Part shown: piece by piece, positions 10,874 to 22,507 of the stretch
Layout of the letters: every line of letters starts with the position of its first letter
Position numbering within the stretch: the first letter of the stretch is position 1
Source: Armigeres subalbatus
Taxonomy: Eukaryota; Arthropoda; Insecta; Diptera; Culicidae
Length of the DNA stretch: 64,000 nt
NCBI RefSeq assembly: GCF_024139115.2
Contig: NC_085140.1
Span: 460,815,506-460,879,505, forward strand
Direction of reading: 5' to 3'
Notes under the pieces: generated by a model
The model's database searches: none
What the model was told of the DNA's origin: nothing
Seen by the model: only the letters and a program-made list of their open reading frames with translations
Position numbers and translations under genes: made by a program

Positions 10874-12050
10874 TTTTGCAAACCGGTTTTGGGACAAATG
10901 CTTGATCCAAAACTGACTCCAATCGATTGCTACTTTCAAATGTTTCAATCATGATATTTTTTGATAGATATGTTTGGCGCATGTCTAACCATGAGACAGA
11001 CCTCCAATATTACAACTAGCTGGATCGTTGTTCTCGTATGCAAACTTTGTACCATTTAATGACAGACTTTGCGTGTTTCGTATGTATGTAGGACAAAAAC
11101 GTGCAAATAATTTCATCACAAACTAGTTTTCATACCTAGTTGATCGGCGGATCCTAATCTTTTATTCTGATTTATAGAAATGATAATTTCCATTCCTCAT
11201 AACAAGATCGTCTGGTCAGTCTGTTCAACCTGTTCATTGAATAGGTGACTATTTTGCAACAAAATAAAAAATATAATTCAATGATTTAGTGTCTATTATT
11301 CTAAATATAAAATTATGCAGACAAAGTTCTTAATCTGAGACTCTCGAAGCACTAAATTTTGAATTATGAGTGTTTAATGAAGAATAGGTCGATAAGTGAA
11401 TAAAGTATGAATCAAGACAGGTTTTTCAAATATGTTTTGAAAATAGATTAGAAAGGAAAAAATAGTGGAAATAAATGTTGGGGCCTTCCGTAACCGTGCG
11501 GTAAGATACGCGGCTACAAAGCATAACCATGCTGAAATAATGTTGATTAATTGTTTCGAATCTGATAAAGTTAAACATCTAGTAATCTTTGTATTTCTCA
11601 GAGAATGGCGTACCACGCGCGCGCTTTTCTGCTTATAATGTGAACAGCGCATGGAGATAGGCAGACACACTGGGGAGTACTGATGCACAATGCTTCTTTT
11701 AAATGTATTAAAAAGAGTTTGAAAATCTTGCTTCTGATTCCAATATTTCTTTTCTTTAAATGTGTGGAAATAATATCCTTCTTCCAAGCCTACGACTTCT
11801 TAGCTTTCAATATGAGTTATGCAAAAACCTGCATTGGCATTTTATCCTTTTTTGCTGCACCCTACACAGTACACACAGTATCAAAGCAATCCTGGAAAAC
11901 CAACGTACCTTCCAAAACGTTGTTGTTGTCGTTTGGTCCCATTGCGTGCAGTTCAGCGCCTACTGGGGTTTGTCTTTCGTCACTCCAGCAACACCGAACC
12001 AAGTCACCGCTTCAAATTTATCACTTTCTATTTTGAACACTCAATCAAAT
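10874..12050. other. mostly unassigned A+T-rich sequence
   Basis: Apart from the SINE head fragment at 11480-11539 I see no repeat or gene. The minus frame 11374-11787 and plus frames 11683-12068 have no recognisable domain and overlap one another. Confidence 0.35.
11480..11539 (+). mobile_element. 5' fragment of a Feilai-type tRNA-derived SINE
   Basis: GGGGCCTTCCGTAACCGTGC, GGTAAGATACGCGGCTACAA and AGCATAACCATGCTGAA match the head of the SINE seen on the minus strand at 40010-40165 (CCTTAGCCTAGCGGTAAGAT, GCACGGCTATAAAGCAAGAC). Only about 60 bp survive. The family name is from memory of Aedes SINEs. Confidence 0.55.
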
Positions 12051-15000
12051 AGTACTTTTCTTCTGTAGACACCGTAAACTTGTTTGGACTTTTGGAACTG
12101 TTTCAACCACCACCAAAGGATTGCTTCATTTTTCAAAAACTGTAGTCAAACTCTGCAACAGAATACACATAATATACGGAATTAATTACGATCCTTGGAA
12201 GGTGGCAAGGATACTACAAAAAAACGCAGAGCAAAAATCGTGCACTATGCTAGCAAGCGGGATTGTCACTACTACGACTAAGGCTACGAGAGAGGCACAC
12301 CGGGTCGAATAGCGCACTAATAGCCTGCGATTGCTGCTTTAGAGTTCTGTCGTCCGTTTTGATCGGTCGGTCGGTCGTGTGTTTACTAGGAACAGGTTTT
12401 ACACGTTTTCGGAACACCTCCATTCGATCCGGAATGACGGTGCCATGATGCGATGCGATCGGCTAAGTACGGTATAGGACTATTTGGCATGCGGTGTGGT
12501 GAGCGACGCAAACGGGCTCCTCCAGCTAAAAAGCTTAAACCAATAAAATTCAAAACAACAACAAAATCAAAGCAAGCAGCGGCGAAATAAAAACACGATC
12601 TGAGACGTTCGTTCCATTTGTACGGTGGCGGTGGGTTGTTGTAGGCACTTATCGTGATGTACATCAGCTAGTGGCGAGGGCTTGAATGTGTGCGTAGAAG
12701 TGAATAAAGTATGGAAGCGTGCTGTGTAGGTTGATTCGCAATCCAGTTTGCACAATTTGACGATTGCGGGATAGATTGTAGGGGTCATGATGACCTGCAG
12801 TAGATTGGGTTTTACTTGAATGAGCACTAAGATGCTTGTTGCATTTTGCATGGAGATGATAATTCTGGCGGGATGTTTCCTTCTGAAGTGAAAGTCCCAT
12901 AAGGATCAATGAATTGGAATTGGGTTTATACGTCGATAATGCGCTCAATTATTACAGTGGTTGGAAAAGGGTATTCGCTTTGATTTCCGCATCCAGTTTT
13001 AACACTTTTAGCATTCTCAAAAATTGTTTTGATTCTTGATTTTGGGCTTTTTAATATCTTAACTTGATAATAAGAAAAGCTCCTTTTATGAAAATTTGAA
13101 CCTAAATATGTTGAATTAAGCAAATGAATTTGCGCAAATTAAAATTGTTTCAGTAAAAAGATGGAAAAGGGAAAAAGCACATTATCACGTTTCCTGTGTT
13201 TTCCCATCAAAGCGTTTTTTCTGTTTTGCTGCAACATATTGCTTTTATCACACAAACATCAAACTCCCCTATTAGCTATTACACATACTTTTTTCACTGA
13301 TCAAAGCAAATCACTTAGACAGATTCTTCCCTCTGTCCAGTGCTTTAGTTCACCGAGCTCCTCTATCTTTCGACTAAGAACGTAGAAAACCGCGGGTGCG
13401 ATCGATCTGCAATTCGCGACAATTTGTAACGGCACTCAGATTGTAACTGAAAGGAGCAGAACCGTTTGGTTGGATTATGAAAGCAAACGAAAGGCGACGA
13501 CGACTAGCTAGTTGAAAACACACAGAAGCGAGGGAACCGGATCATACACAATATAAACAGTGTCTATAATTCCGCCACGTCTCTGTAAGCGAGAGCGCGG
13601 TGCGGCTATCGGGTGAGGCGGACGTAGGAATCAGATGAACATGGATGGAAAGGCACCACATAACACATGTCCGAGAAAACGGCAGCGTGTCTGATTGGGG
13701 GGACTTTGCAAACCCTCAAATCGGCAATTCATGGTCATATCATGGATGTCCACCTAATTGATTGGTTTTCTAAAATTTGGTGTTGTGCTTGTGGGAATCT
13801 TATTCCTATTTTAAACAGAATCTGGCAAATTGAATGAAAATATTTAGGGTAGAATTACAGATGCAATACTTTGCATGGATGGGCTGCCACACTTTTTAGA
13901 AAAGATTGCTAATATTAGTTTAAGTGTCTCATCAAAATGCTCCAGCAAATAAAACTTTGTGGTCTTCAATACATCTCAAATTATATAATATAACTCTTTG
14001 AAGAATTTCTAAGATTCTAATCCAGATTCCAAAATTTGTCACACATTTTGTACGCAACTGAGTCGTCTAGTTACGCCAATGCGCAGAAGCTCGAACGTTT
14101 TTGTAGTCGATAGCTTTCCGTGGTCGCTGGTGGTGTTAGTCGCTGTGATTGTGGCTCAAAAACTGTAAACAAGTCGCCAAGAGAGCAAAACAAAACAAGG
14201 TAGAAGAAACCTTGAACCAGTACCAGTTGGTGGGGGTGTGGTTGTATGCTTGTTGGGTTCCACACACGAAAACCAACGCGAGAATGCATTTCGTTGCGGT
14301 GGAATCCGGCTGAATCGAATGGTGAAATGTCTTTCAGTGTAACACGTTTGATTGAACCGCGCATGCGTTCCCCTCGCGCAGACTACGCCGACCTGCGCGC
14401 GTGTTGGAAGCGATCGATGATTACAGCCCGCGACCAATACGAAAGTGTGTTCCGCCCCAATGTGTGGGTTAGGCGAGGCGCCTGGCGAGATTTGATTGGA
14501 CTGACGTCAGAACGGCACCAAACTCTCTCACACCGACGGATGCAATTTTCATGAATGGGGAAAACCCTACGCTTTGGGTTTTACCAAGCACATGTTGCTA
14601 CCGGTTTTCGTGCCCCCCGAGCCAGACACCAGACGGGAAGATCCCGGGTGGCTCTACTTTCGATCCGACAATCGGGAAGAGAGAGTGCGCGGGTTGACTA
14701 ATCCGCTACGAGCAATCATCTGCCGAGCTCCTAGTGCGGTGCGGCGCGATTAGGCAGGTGCTTGTACGAGGCAGCATCACATTATCTAGGGAAGCAATCG
14801 CCTGGCTGCATCGTGGATGGGGCTTGTTTTTGAAACAAGGCTGAGTAGGGTTTTTCCAGCACAGGTGGTATGACCCGCAAACATCAGCAATGTACTAACG
14901 CTGAATTGGGTCTGGAACGTGGACGGGAGAAGTGGCGTTGATTAAATCATAGAACAGTAACAACGGGCTAGAGAATTGCGTCATCGCTGGAAACGGCAAT

Positions 15001-15110
15001 GAAGGGGAACCCGCAAGATACTTACAAAGGAACGGGATCATCGCCGCCGCGGCCGGTCTACGTTTCGTTGGGGTTTTTGGGGAGCGTGGGGAAATTCGCA
15101 ATGCGAAATT
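12050..15110. other. cluster of G+C-richer, apparently single-copy islands
   Basis: Patches at about 12200-12700, 13370-13650 and 14040-14900 stand out: higher G+C, CpG-containing words (GCGCGCGTGTTGG, CCGCGGGTGCGATCGATC), no repeat partner in the window. Open frames occur on both strands (for example 14071-14437 minus and 14246-14554 plus) but none shows a domain. This is how 5' untranslated exons and promoters of long insect genes often look. Function unproven. Confidence 0.3.
13380..13460 (-). promoter_or_regulatory. candidate initiator/promoter on the minus strand
   Basis: On the minus strand CTCCTTTCAGTTACAATCTG contains the arthropod initiator TCAGTT (plus coordinates 13445-13450). It is followed by CpG-rich TTGTCGCGAATTGCAG and ACCCGCGGTTTTCTACG, resembling an insect 5' UTR. 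No TATA box and no linked coding exon could be assigned. Confidence 0.2.
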
Positions 15111-15606
15111 TGCTGAGTAGATCAATACTTCGGACTCGCTCTGATAAGAAGGTATGTCATATAAAAGTTGGTGGCAGTGATAAGGTTTTTGTTGTAAGGT
15201 AAAAGGCCATCTTTTTGGTTATAAGTAATCTTCAAAAATCCGCTGGTAATTCCACATAACGAGTATTCCCCAACACTTTTTACTATGATAAATAACCGGT
15301 TTTGAAGTAAATTGGATTGAAGCTCTAACACACAAACTGAATTTAGGTAATCTTAAATGCTTTCCCCTTGTAATGATACCGCCTTTTTCAATACAAGTCC
15401 AATATTCCGTTGAACTCCGTCTCGCCCAAAATTCATTTTTAAGTACCAACATTGTTTTTGAATTCACAATTTAAGTTTGACGTTTGCTCTGCGATTCGAT
15501 TTTAATTGGCCCTTCAGAAACCATTTTCTCGAGAGAATCGAACTTGCCATCTCCGCATTGGCAATTATACGCCTTTGCTTGCAAGGCCAACTGGAGATCC
15601 CGGCCT

Positions 15607-15964
15607 TAATTGAACCGTTTGTTTGAGAAACTGCATATGTAACATTTTTGGCCAAAATGAGATTTTTAAATATTCGGAATTCTCGTTCAAAAATACGTTT
15701 TTTTGTTCAGGAATGTATGAATTTTGTTTTTCGTTTGTTTGAGAAACTACAAATGTCCACGTACTTTGAAGAGCAATTGTGGAGTACTGCTTACATTTTT
15801 TGCAATGACAGTGCCCCAGGGTGTTGAGTTTTGCCAAAAACTATTGATCTGTATCGAAGAAATTGAAAGATTCGGTGCAAATTTGTTCAAAAACAGTTTT
15901 TTGTTGTTTTCTCGAAATAGTGTAAAATGGACTTCTGCAGTTTCTCAAACAAATGATTCAATTA
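15607..15964. mobile_element. foldback repeat with GTTTGAGAAACTGCA ends
   Basis: TAATTGAACCGTTTGTTTGA, GAAACTGCA at the left is mirrored by TGCAGTTTCTC, AAACAAATGATTCAATTA at the right. A third copy of TTTGTTTGAGAAACTACAAA lies inside near 15733. It ends six bases before the next foldback begins. Non-coding. Confidence 0.65.
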
Positions 15965-15971
15965 TATTATA

Positions 15972-16934
15972 CCCAGGTAACCAATAAGCATTAAAGTAAG
16001 CACTATAGTAGCATTATACTGGCATTGAATATGCTCCTTGCTGTAAATAAGCATTTCGAAAACCTGGCTGTTCTAAATAAGCATTCTCAAAGCAATCATA
16101 TGAGGCATAGCCTTATAATAGCATTTTGAATGCACAATGTTGTTTTTCGTTAAGTGCAATGGAACAGCTACATTAGTGCCACTTTAAGGCCTGTAGTGTT
16201 CATACGTCAAACGTTTTCCAATATGGAATCATAAAGCGGGGACTATTTGTCCAATGAACTTACATTTGAGAAAAGAAATCGGTACGTGCAGAATGTTTTT
16301 CCATTCCGACCATTGACAGGAGTACTTGTCGTTAACCTAACCCTATCAGTAATTACATAGTTTGGCTACATTTTATTATTCCTCTGCACTATTTTCGATG
16401 GATGCATTAAAGCAGCACTACTGTAGCTGTTCCATTGCAACTGGGTATGAAAGGCGTAATGTTTATGTTGAACAAAATTATTCCCACTACCATCTCTCTC
16501 TTATGGCCCAGCTGGTAAGGGCGATGACAACTACAGCGTCGGGTGGAAAGAGCGTGAGTTCGAATCCCGCTCGAAGAAAGTAAAAAAAATGTTCCATTTC
16601 AATTATGAAAATATGACAATAACGATATAAAATGAAAAAAAAAACTATGTAAGACAATTAGAAAACAAAAAAATGCCAATAAAAAAACCTTTTTCTTGTT
16701 TTTAAAATTAAGCATTTATTCAGCATTTCGGATGCTGAATAAATGCTACTCAGCGAAATTTCTACTTTATCGATAAAGTAGGATTGAGCATTTAAGCAGC
16801 CATATATTGGGCCAAAACCTGCATTAAAATAGCATTAAAGGCGACTACAGGGCTTATTGGCATTTAATGTATTGCAGTAAAGGCGCATATAATGCCACTT
16901 AAATGCTTTATATAATGCTTACTGGTTACCTGGG
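15972..16934. mobile_element. 963-bp TA-flanked foldback element carrying a tRNA-like module
   Basis: Ends CCCAGGTAACCAATAAGCAT and ATGCTTACTGGTTACCTGGG are inverse with one mismatch, and TA lies outside each (15970-15971, 16935-16936). AGCATT/AATGCT words are repeated through both subterminal regions. A second inverted pair, GTGCAATGGAACAGCTAC near 16154 and GTAGCTGTTCCATTGCA near 16422, sits inside. No transposase frame. The centre holds a tRNA-like sequence, listed next. Confidence 0.75.
16500..16576 (+). tRNA. tRNA-like (Pol III box A/box B) module inside the foldback
   Basis: TGGCCCAGCTGG fits box A exactly and AGTTCGAATCC fits box B, spaced as in a tRNA. The D stem GCCC/GGGC is intact. 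The anticodon arm is poor (CGATG/CGTCG with a 10-nt loop) and the acceptor stem pairs badly. AGTAAAAAAAATG follows. It is tRNA-derived, not a functional tRNA gene. Confidence 0.5.
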
Positions 16935-17317
16935 TAGTTTCGTCGCCCAAAAGTGAACCAACTAAACTTTACTAAACCTTTTTGAATTGTGCGACAAAAA
17001 ATTGTAACTGTCGTAAGACGATTTTACTACTTTCCACCACGTTTTGTAATATAAATGCAGAAAGGTTTTTTTTTAAATTGGACAGTAATAGTCAAGAATT
17101 AAATACTACGAAAAATTGATAAAAGTTGATCGATTTTCGGAATCACTATGTGATCTAGTCAGATCAAGAAAAAAACAATTCTGCGGCAGGTTGGTTGGTG
17201 GCTGTAATTGCCATCGGACATATTTGGATCAAGAAAAATCCAATTCTTGAGTGGGTGTCTCGGAGTCGCTATCGAACAGTCAGTAGCGAAGCTTTAAATA
17301 ATCGAATGTTTTTGGTG

Positions 17318-17600
17318 AAGCCTATCGGCCTTCTTTGTCACCCTCACTTCATAACAAATTCATATTCGGCTGAACACCGACAATTTCCGATCAAATATCA
17401 GTCAGTGAGTATTTACTTAGATTCCGTAAACGAATAAATTACTGTAAAACTGAACACTCACATAGATCTGATTCCGACCTTCAACTGAGGGCCATTTTAA
17501 GCGCTAATAGTCAATATCTGTCAAGAAAACTGAGTAAAAGTCCTTCTATGTTTTGAATCGTCGTGAAGGTGAATATTTTATGCACTAGTCAGTAGTTGGA
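17318..17600 (+). repeat. dispersed repeat, copy 2 (partner 2485-2875)
   Basis: Same order and orientation of motifs as the copy at 2485: TATCGGCCTTCTTT, AATTTCCGATCAAATATCAG, AATAAATTACTGTAAAACTG, GATTCCGACCTTCAACTGAG. Two imperfect copies of TTGGATYAAGAAAAATCCA lie at 17222 and about 17596. Confidence 0.6.
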
Positions 17601-18282
17601 TTAAGAAAAATCCATATTTGATGTGGCTTGGTTGGTTATTTGAATTGGGTCGGAATCACTATAGGGCCTAATCGGTTAAAGAAAACCCAACAAACGCTAC
17701 TCGTGTGGAAACATTTTGAAGCATGCGATCAAATTCTAGAGAATCTAATTTCCTATTTGAAATTTCCTTTGCCACATTTTAACTCGCGAACGGATTGACC
17801 GACTTGCAAGGTGTTATGGAGCGGTACACTAATCATGGAAAATAATTTTTTCTGAGGTTTTCAACTCCTTTCCCCATGTAAGTTTTTAAACACACAGTAT
17901 GTTTAATTTTTATGGATCGTAGTGAAATGACAGACCCCCTATATTAAAAAATATAGTTAAAAAATGCACAAAGCTTGTGCATTGTGCATAACTTCAAACC
18001 GATCGTGAGTAAGTTGATCTACAGTGTGGCGCTGCAAAAATTTGACATTTTAAAACCAAAAACAAGCGTCGATTACGAGCAAATTCCTTTATTCTTGTGG
18101 AAGTCATCCTAAGGTGGTCAGATAATTCTTGTTTTAATTTTCATTTTTGGCAACTTGAATGAATGAATAAAATCATATTTCATCACAAGTCTGAGGAAGA
18201 AAACTAAATTTAAGGACAAGCTTCGCGGAATCCTAATTTAAATTTTCTCGCGTTGTTAAAGGCACACCAAAGGCAGCTTTAC
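17601..18282. other. unassigned sequence
   Basis: A+T-rich with no recognisable repeat partner, RNA gene or coding frame. Confidence 0.35.
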
Positions 18283-18620
18283 TCAATCGCAGTATGCGTG
18301 AAATAATAAAAATGACAGTTGTGCGTTGCTTCCGTATTGAGTGGTAGTGCCCTTTAAAACGCGAGTGGATTTAGTTTTGGATTCCGGGAGGCTTGTCTTT
18401 AATTGACCTCTTTTGAGTGCCATGCTGAGTGAACACAATGTTCCTTCTAAAGTTCCAAGGCACTCTACCACCATGCAAGTCATCCACCCATCAACATTCA
18501 AAAATGCACTCCTACATGTGAGTAGCCACGCGTCTCCATCAGTTTGCCTGCGTTATCGCTGCTAGCAGTTTATCATACCATCACGGTTCACTCACGAGCG
18601 ACTACCGCGTAGTAGGGGTA
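18283..18620 (-). other. single-copy-looking island with a 72-codon frame
   Basis: Richer in G+C than its flanks, with CACGAGCGACTACCGCG and CATCAGTTTGCCTGCG. The minus frame 18283-18501 (starting MNVDGWMTCMVVECLGTLEG) is not recognised. Could be a non-coding exon or promoter; no splice partner identified. Confidence 0.2.
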
Positions 18621-18639
18621 AAACCGTCGTGTTTTGTGC

Positions 18640-18745
18640 ACTGAAGAAGGCGGCGTAATTGGTGGTTGGCGTAACCAATTAGACGACTCCATTCAGTTCG
18701 GTCCACGGCTGCACGTCGCCAACCACACAGTCTTCGGAGGGTCAT
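18640..18745 (-). pseudogene. non-LTR retrotransposon C-terminal fragment
   Basis: Minus-strand translation gives TLRRLCGWRRAAVDRTEW followed by SRLIGYANHQLRR. This matches the fragment at 61101-61261 (TLRRLRGWRNAAMDRAEWG) and the end of the RTE-like copies (GRIRGWRDAASNRALW). Only the last few dozen codons of the RT ORF survive. Confidence 0.6.
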
Positions 18746-19204
18746 TTTCACCGGATTGCTTTCCGACATTCCACAACAATAGTCCGTTTTTCACGGTGTG
18801 AACGATGGATGGATCTCCCAACAGCTGATGCAACTCGTGATTCATTCGCCTCCTCCACCCAGATTACTATGGGGAGAAAAAATGTTGTCGTATTCCACGG
18901 GGCAGAATTGTGTCTTTGGGTGAGAAAATCAATCTCTGAAAATTTCAGCTCAATCGCTTGTTGCATAAGCTGGCGCATTTGATTTGAAGTTTGTATGGGG
19001 ATTTCAGCCAAAATGTATAGGAAAATACACCTCCGTCACTCATTCGATCCGGAAATTGGTTCTGTTTGCTCGATTGACCTCAGAATTGCAAAAACGGCAG
19101 TTGGTATGCTACAGAACAATTTCACAGAACATTGTATGATGATTAAATGAACTTTTATATAATTTTCGGCTGATTTATTAGGAGCTGATTTGTGTATTTT
19201 TGGG

Positions 19205-20345
19205 TTTTTTGATCGAATCGCATCAGCCGAAACCTAACCCTACCCGATCAACCAAGCCCTGGACGATATATGCATATTAGGGTGGCTCAAAAAACACTTT
19301 TTCAAATTTTTTGATGGGCCGCCCTCTTATTCGTTTCTATTTGATGCCCTGATGCTCTGGACAAAATTTCAGCCAAATCGGTCAACGTTTGGGCAGTGCT
19401 CGTTGGAAGTTTATATGCAAAAATGTATGCAGAAATATCCAAAACAGAGATTTCCAGTTGGAAGGCACAATTTACGATCAGGAGTTATGATACTCATTCA
19501 GTTCTTGTAAAATAAAATACAGAATGTTATGCTGAAAACCGCGAGAAGATTAGAGTTTATTACGCAAAGATATTAGCATTTTACTGGAGTGTTGTAGGGG
19601 TGAATTTATTTCTTTTCAAAGGTAAAAGAAACGAAATTTGCTCCAACCCCACTGCAGAGAAATGCTAATAACTTAGCCGGGCAAACTCGAATCTTCTCGC
19701 GGTTTTCTGCATAACATTCTGTATTAAATTCTCCAAGATCTGAATGAGTATCATAGTTCTTCATCGTAAGTTGTGTAGTTTAGCTGCAATTTACTGTTTT
19801 TGGATGTTTCTGCATACATTTTTCCATATAAACTTCCAACGAATTTAGCACCGCCCAAACGTTGACCGATTTGGCTGAAATTTTGTCCAGAGCATCAGGG
19901 CATCAAATAGAACCGAATAAGACGGCGGCCCATCAAAAAAATTGAACAAAGTTTTCCCATACTAATTTGAGCCACCCTAATGCATATACATGCATCGTTG
20001 AACATCCCAGCAGATCCATTAAGCCGATAGGATTCACTCATTATTTTTACAAGTGGTTACAGGCCTGAACGTCCTTGAGTTCAGAACATGTGATCTAGTT
20101 ACTCAACCAAGTCCTGAAAGATGTATCTGTGTGTCGCTAAACATCCCAGCAGGTCCGTCGAGCCAATAGAATGGTACTTATTACTTTTACAAGCTACTAC
20201 AAGTATTTTCTGTTCTCTAAAATGTCCTGAAGTTCCGAACATGTGATCTACCTGTTCAACCAAGTCCTAAATGATATATCCGTGCATAACATCACAAACA
20301 TTCCAGCAGTTCCATCTAGCTGGTAGGATATCACTTAATTTTTCT
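19205..20345 (+). repeat. three tandem units of about 153 bp, first split by a foldback
   Basis: ATCAACCAAGCCCTG, CTCAACCAAGTCCTG and TTCAACCAAGTCCTA occur at about 19247, 20102 and 20255. Each is followed by a GATRTATC-like word, then AACAT.CCAGCAG.TCC and a TTTTTACAAG.. stretch. The last two are 153 bp apart. The first pair is 855 bp apart, which becomes about 145 when the inserted 704-bp element and its 6-bp duplication are removed. Confidence 0.65.
19277..19980. mobile_element. 704-bp foldback element, TSD TGCATA
   Basis: Ends TTAGGGTGGCTCAA and TTGAGCCACCCTAA. The arms stay inverse over some 200-300 bp (ATGGGCCGCC / GGCGGCCCAT, TGATGCTCTGGACAAAATTT / AAATTTTGTCCAGAGCATCA, CCAAATCGGTCAACGTTTGG / CCAAACGTTGACCGATTTGG). 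TGCATA stands at 19271-19276 and 19981-19986. It interrupts a tandem-repeat unit, which supports the boundaries. Confidence 0.8.
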
Positions 20346-20353
20346 AAGAGCTA

Positions 20354-20486
20354 CAGTGGACCCTTCATGAGTTGATGTTCTAAGACTCGATATCGAATGA
20401 TGCCATACAACAATATTTTCACGGTTACTTTGATAGTTTTTTCAAACAATTTTCCAAGAATTTCTGTTCCACATCTCAATACCGAC
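20354..20486 (-). mobile_element. old truncated copy of the 198-bp TA MITE family
   Basis: Reads CAGTGGACCCTTCATGAGTT, GATGTTCTAAGACTCGATAT, ATTTTCACGGTTACTTTGAT and GTTCCACATCTCAATA. These align in order to the reverse strand of the 198-bp MITEs at 47327 and 55044 (GATGTTCTATGACTCGATAT, GGGTTACTGTGATGG). About 20 per cent diverged and missing one end. Confidence 0.65.
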
Positions 20487-20502
20487 TTTATTACATCATT
20501 TT

Positions 20503-21142
20503 CCCAAGCAGCACGTGCAACATCTTTCAAATAGCTGTTTGTTCCTAAGAAATTGCATTGAAGACACTGGCAATACATCGAGTCACATTAAAGCCACTTT
20601 CCAGTTTCAGAAACACACAATGTTCCATTTCCGTTTAAGTGGCGTTGCAATATACAACGCATCTGACTTCTTGGGTGATTTGGAATTCAGTGTGTTTCAT
20701 ATCAGAAACAAAACAGATAAGTTGCAGAATTAATAACACTTTGGTTCATTGCTGTTACGACAATGTTTCTGATGTGTTGCAAAACACTTTGAGCTCAGTT
20801 GAGCAGTGTTTTATTTTTGACATGTTCCGTATAAGGTACAATGAAGTTTCAAATGACGTTGTTGTTTATGCAGTGCACTTGTAGCAGAATCTCAAAATAG
20901 AATTGATGGTGTGATGGTTATAGTGAAAAGTTACAAATCTCAAGGTCCATGGTTCGATTCCCGGTTGGTTTTTGTGTTTTTATTTTCATTGTAGCCGCAA
21001 GATGTTGCAAATAGGCTCCACCTCTTGCGCTTTTTGTGTCACAAAGGAGTTCCATATACGACGCGTTGTGCATAACCCAGACTATTAGTAAGTCACACCA
21101 CACTTGTTGTTACTCACTAAGAAACAAGTGGTGTTGTTTGGG
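20503..21142. mobile_element. foldback-like element with CCCAARCARCAC ends and a tRNA-like module
   Basis: CCCAAGCAGCAC near 20503 and GTGGTGTTGTTTGGG near 21128 form short imperfect inverted ends. The interior has repeated AATGTT.C / CAACA words and no long frame. It contains the box A/B sequence at 20910-20976. Boundaries are less certain than for the element at 15972. Confidence 0.45.
20910..20976 (+). tRNA. tRNA-like module with perfect box B
   Basis: GATGGTTATAGTGAAAAGTT resembles a tRNA D-arm/box A and ATGGTTCGATTCCCGG is a canonical box B and T loop. Acceptor and anticodon stems do not pair well, so this is a tRNA-derived Pol III promoter (SINE head type) rather than a tRNA gene. Confidence 0.45.
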
Positions 21143-21938
21143 TTATTACCAAATTTTCAAAACGACTTTGACCTATACAATGAACTTATGAATGGTGTTA
21201 GATATGATATCGCAGTGAGTCTATTTTGCTTATATGACTTCAATCATCACTAGCTAGAACCATTGCAGGCCTTTACGGTTGGCTAAAATATTCTGGAAGT
21301 CGTATTGTTTTATCTAATCCAAGTCCGTAATATGCCTCAGCAAAAAAGTCCGCAGCTAAACTGCTCGATACAAACACCTCCTTAGTTATTGTGCATCTAA
21401 TAGATATCTTGATCTTAACTCAAGATTACTTTGGAGGACATTGGACAATTGGACTGGATTGGGTATATGACGATGATGATGACTTTGCATAAGCCTTGGT
21501 TGATTTGGTAGATACCGTGGGCTGAATTCGAAAACGTTTTGGAGAACCTTAAGCATCTCGTATTCCAGAAAACTGATCTCTGTCTCAACGATCAGGATGA
21601 CTAAATTTGATTGAGTGTTCAGATTTATTAAACAATGTGGTATAGGATCCAAATATTTCAGATTCATCTGCAAGCTGTCCGAAGCAAAATCTTCCCAAGG
21701 TTTTGGATATCTAGGTCTTCAGGGTATAGTCAAACTTGACCTTCAATATTTTTCCTGGGTAGCCGACTTCCTGATGAACATTTTTGCTGAAGAAACTGGG
21801 GACCTTGCTCTCTTCGGTAGTTTTTTCTCAGCCAATCTGAAACGCTGGGCATATATGAACCATCCGTCCCGAAAGGGTTAAGGAGGTCAAATATTTTCAA
21901 ATTTATTGTTATGTTATCAACGGATGCCACCTTATCTT
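21143..21938. other. unassigned sequence
   Basis: Contains open frames at 21386-21673 (minus) and 21615-21881 (plus) without recognisable domains. No repeat partner was seen in the window. Confidence 0.3.
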
Positions 21939-22106
21939 AGGGAACGGATATAAATTACGTCACGTGGAGGAGAGGGAGGGAGAGGATTTCTAAAAGTGTG
22001 ACTACTCATATCAATTTATATGAAATTTCATACAAAAAGTGGGACAATGAATGGAGGAGGGATTGACAATGATTAATTTTTCGTAACATCATTTATGGAC
22101 GTTCCT
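21939..22106. mobile_element. MITE of the TAAATTACGT family, copy 1 (partner 61556-61720)
   Basis: Left end AGGGAACGGATATAAATTAC, right end CATTTATGGACGTTCCT. Inside is a G-rich GGAGGAGAGGGAGGGAG arm opposite the usual C-rich arm. Same architecture as 61556-61720. About 168 bp, non-coding. Confidence 0.65.
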
Positions 22107-22507
22107 TTTATGCACTTCTTACTTGTCAGGAACCTCAACCAGTCACCATTGATGATAAATATGTATTTCCTATGTCTTTTCACTAACCATTGCCACCCAC
22201 TAGCATGTGCACGTGGTTTATGGACAGTCCTTCAGCATATAAAAATGTTAGAACCTGATAATCTCACATTTTACCAGCAATAAATCATTTTTACTAAAAT
22301 TTTAGCATAAAAAAATCGTCTAAGAATATTATTCCGATTTTGTCACTGTTTCTATTTTATCAATTGAAACTCAAGGACCGTGTAGATAAAAACCGGAACA
22401 TACTTGTAGTCAGGTATGGGGGCGAACTCTATTCTATCGGAACGAGTCCAAAGTACCTAATTTCTATAATTAGGAAAGCTTTGATCACCTAATACCTACC
22501 TAATTTC

